Shown: positions 61,723 to 64,000 of the stretch, piece after piece
Layout: the number at the start of each line of letters is the position of its first letter
Numbering within the stretch: the stretch's first letter is position 1
Source: Paracyclopina nana
Lineage: Eukaryota; Arthropoda; Copepoda; Cyclopoida; Cyclopettidae
NCBI GenBank assembly: GCA_019096065.1
Contig: JAGUCH010000006.1
Location: forward strand, 2,252,001 to 2,316,000
DNA: 64,000 nt
Direction of reading: 5' to 3'
Translations under genes and position numbers: made by a program
The notes under the pieces: generated by a model
Database searches by the model: none
Seen by the model: the letters and a program-made list of their open reading frames with translations, nothing else
What the model was told of the DNA's origin: nothing

Positions 61723-64000
61723 AGCGGCCTTGAAGCTGCTTTTTTGTCCTTTCTTATGCGCATCATTTGAAAATGCCATTTTTGAACAGCAACTCAATTC
61801 ATTTCTGAATAAATTGCCTTTTGCACTGGAAAATGGTAGGAGCAGTGTTGGCGCAAATTATGACAAAAGTCTGTGGTTTAATCAACAACCACTTCTACAA
61901 TATGGAAACTTACAACACGTAAAATATCAAGATTTAGCTCTGCTGCGGTTCCACCAGCTCAAGCATAAAGATCTAATTTGACAAGTTAAGGCATATATTT
62001 CAAAAGGACCAACTTGGCAAAAAAGAAGATTTGGCTGCCTTTATAATCCCGAGGTCATGCTATATCACCTCTGTCATAGCTATTTTCAATCTTGTTTTTT
62101 GAAGCCTTATTCTCTGCTCAATTTTTGAAGCCAGTCAAACGTAAAATATTTCTAGACTTCTTTAAGCCGCTTTGTCCTCTTATTATCAGTTGTTGGCCAT
62201 GATTGAAGTCAGCTGGTTGGAATTAAACCCTTTTGCGCCAAAGGTATAGAATGTCAAGAGTGTTGTTCCATGTCTAGAGATATCTATAGCGAAGACATTG
62301 ACAGACAGCCCCCACGGCGATGAATTGAGGCGGACTAGACCTAGTAGCCACTACAACAGGGTAATTTCTTCAATCCTCAAAAATGCTGTACATGCTACAG
62401 AGAATATAGTTTTTTAACTTTATTCAACAAAATGAACTTACCTTTATCAGCCTATGAAAATAGATCCGTACTTTTTGGAAAGAAGCTCTTGTAATTTAGT
62501 TTTGATTGTTTTGAGCAATTAAATTAGTTTTTCATATTAAGCAATGGTTCCCAAGTATTGGTGATTACCTAAATATTAAAAGACCCTGCGTTCAGTGACT
62601 TGGCATCAGAGCTTTGCTAGCTATAAAGCATCCTCCAAATCTTGGATTTCACGATTCCAGACAAAAAACAAATCATCAACTGTTAGGCAATGCCGGCTGG
62701 AGGTCTTTCCAGCAAATGTCAACCAAGCATCAATGTTTTTTACATCCACCTTTAGCCAAGATCAACGGATCGAGAAGAAAAGTGACAGTAAAAAAGTAGG
62801 GAATGGAAATGCTGCTTCAAGTCACAAATAAAATGAAGCAGAGACCTTGGTGCATTAATTCACATCGAAAAATTGGTGACTGCTGGACGGCAAAATTACG
62901 GGTGAAATAGGTTTCTTTCTAATGGAAACGTTTTGTGCTATATCCATGCATGCAGGTACAAAAAGAGCTTTAAGCATTTGTCTGGAATGCAGGGGAAATG
63001 AATTGGTCGAAATGTTATGTTAGTAGGCATTCAAATAAATCCCCAGATTTAAGTTGAGATAGTTGAGAGAGAATTTTTGCCTGACTAAAAGTCAATTAAC
63101 AGATTGTAATCTTCTTTGCCTCTTTTTTTCAGAACAAAGGAATTTTAAAGGGAAATATGCTCATTAGTGCAATATGGAGAATACGATACTAGGAATTCCA
63201 ATCAATTTTTTGGGAACTATAGGACGAACAAATGATGCCCAACATTATCAACATCTTGGGTGGGTTTCAAACATTATTCGGGAGTTCAGCGTGTGTGGTT
63301 TTGCCCCATTCGGACAGGAATGGGTTAAAAATCAGCATGGGGTCGCGTCTGATTGGGGTTTCTTTGCTGATGTGCTTTACTAAATCTCACACTGTACTGA
63401 CTCAATTTATGGAAGAATGCTGCGGATATGAACGTTATAAAATGGCGATCCTAATCGGTCTGATGGCTTAAGATTTACAGGGGGCAAGAAACATTGCTGC
63501 TGAGCCCCCACCAAAAAAAATGACCTTTCAGGAGCCGAAATTCACCAATATGCAATCGAGCCTGACACATGTCAATGGTGGGGTTTAAATCCCACAAAAG
63601 CCGCGAGTGACATTCAATACAGAACCTGCAAACTTCGATATTTGAATTTCAAATCGGACAGTGCGTTGCAGCTCTACTGAAGTTGTATTTTGAACGATTT
63701 GAAAATTCGATCGAAGAAAAGAGACCTTTGCTATATTTTATATTGGGATAAAATACTCTCTCCTATTGAGAGGCTTCTTCACCTAGACACCACAATGCTG
63801 AAATGTTCTCTTACAATGAAAAAAAAAGAATTGTGCACTATTTTATGCCCGAGAAGATACGAATTCCCTTTCTCATTCTATTGAACCCCAAGCTTGCCTC
63901 TAATTGACTTTCTCGTGAACTTTTTTGCCAAGGAATGCAAAGGGTTGTGTACACTACTACAGTACGTGGATTGCAATTCAATAAATTCGGATGAACTCAA
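61723..64000. other. Intergenic DNA to the window end
   Basis: Only short ORFs without recognisable domains or splice context are present. Nothing here is supported as a gene. Confidence 0.45.

Noticed and set aside
61730..61981. 83-codon ORF next to MITE copy 2
   Set aside because: It lies outside the element's inverted repeats and has no similarity to a transposase that I recognise; probably chance.
58400..64000. Search for a downstream homeodomain exon for cut
   Set aside because: Plus-strand TGGTT(C/T) positions were read by eye for Trp-Phe-x-Asn and none fits. This does not exclude an exon beyond 64000.
1..64000. tRNA genes, rRNA, CRISPR arrays or bacterial operons
   Set aside because: No TTC-arm/anticodon-arm pair, rRNA segment or spaced repeat array was recognised. 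Splicing and gene content are eukaryotic.

Overview
This window is eukaryotic nuclear DNA, most likely from an arthropod. Coding exons are split by short GT-AG introns (about 56 to 190 bp, with a few of 0.9 to 3 kb). The surrounding DNA is AT-rich, has short microsatellites, and holds small non-autonomous DNA transposons. The two recognisable genes are homologues of the insect proteins Tenectin and Cut. The short introns and small exons would suit a compact pancrustacean genome such as a water flea, but the species cannot be fixed from the sequence.

Layout. (1) About 1.9 to 10.2 kb, plus strand: a secreted extracellular-matrix protein of about 1,868 aa. It has a signal peptide, eight complete von Willebrand factor C (VWC) domains, a ninth half-domain at the C-terminus, long Glu/Thr-rich linkers, an RGD in VWC8 and a KGD at the matching place in VWC3. 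This is a Tenectin-like architecture. (2) About 10.2 to 52 kb: roughly 41.7 kb with no convincing protein gene. It holds a fold-back MITE at 18.9 kb, a diverged tandem duplication at 31.3 to 32.3 kb, a CpG-richer patch ending in a good splice donor at 33.5 to 33.9 kb (candidate 5' UTR exon), one copy of a 155-bp MITE, and two small ORFs with weak coding character. (3) About 52 to 58.4 kb, plus strand: cut (Cux family), ten coding exons, about 934 aa, with an acidic N-terminus, a coiled coil and three CUT domains. (4) 58.4 to 64 kb: 3' UTR with AATAAA, then non-coding DNA with the second 155-bp MITE copy in the opposite orientation.

The most striking observation is that the cut reading frame runs from CUT3 through a Lys/Arg-Ser-rich tail to a stop codon with no homeodomain. 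The homeodomain normally follows CUT3 in Cut/CUX proteins, and none was recognised downstream in the window. The second is a pair of 155-bp inverted MITE copies, about 97% identical, that bracket the whole recognised cut gene. The two genes have no evident joint pathway: one encodes a matrix/integrin ligand, the other a transcription factor. The gene-poor stretch between them is a reasonable place for cut regulatory DNA, but that is inference.
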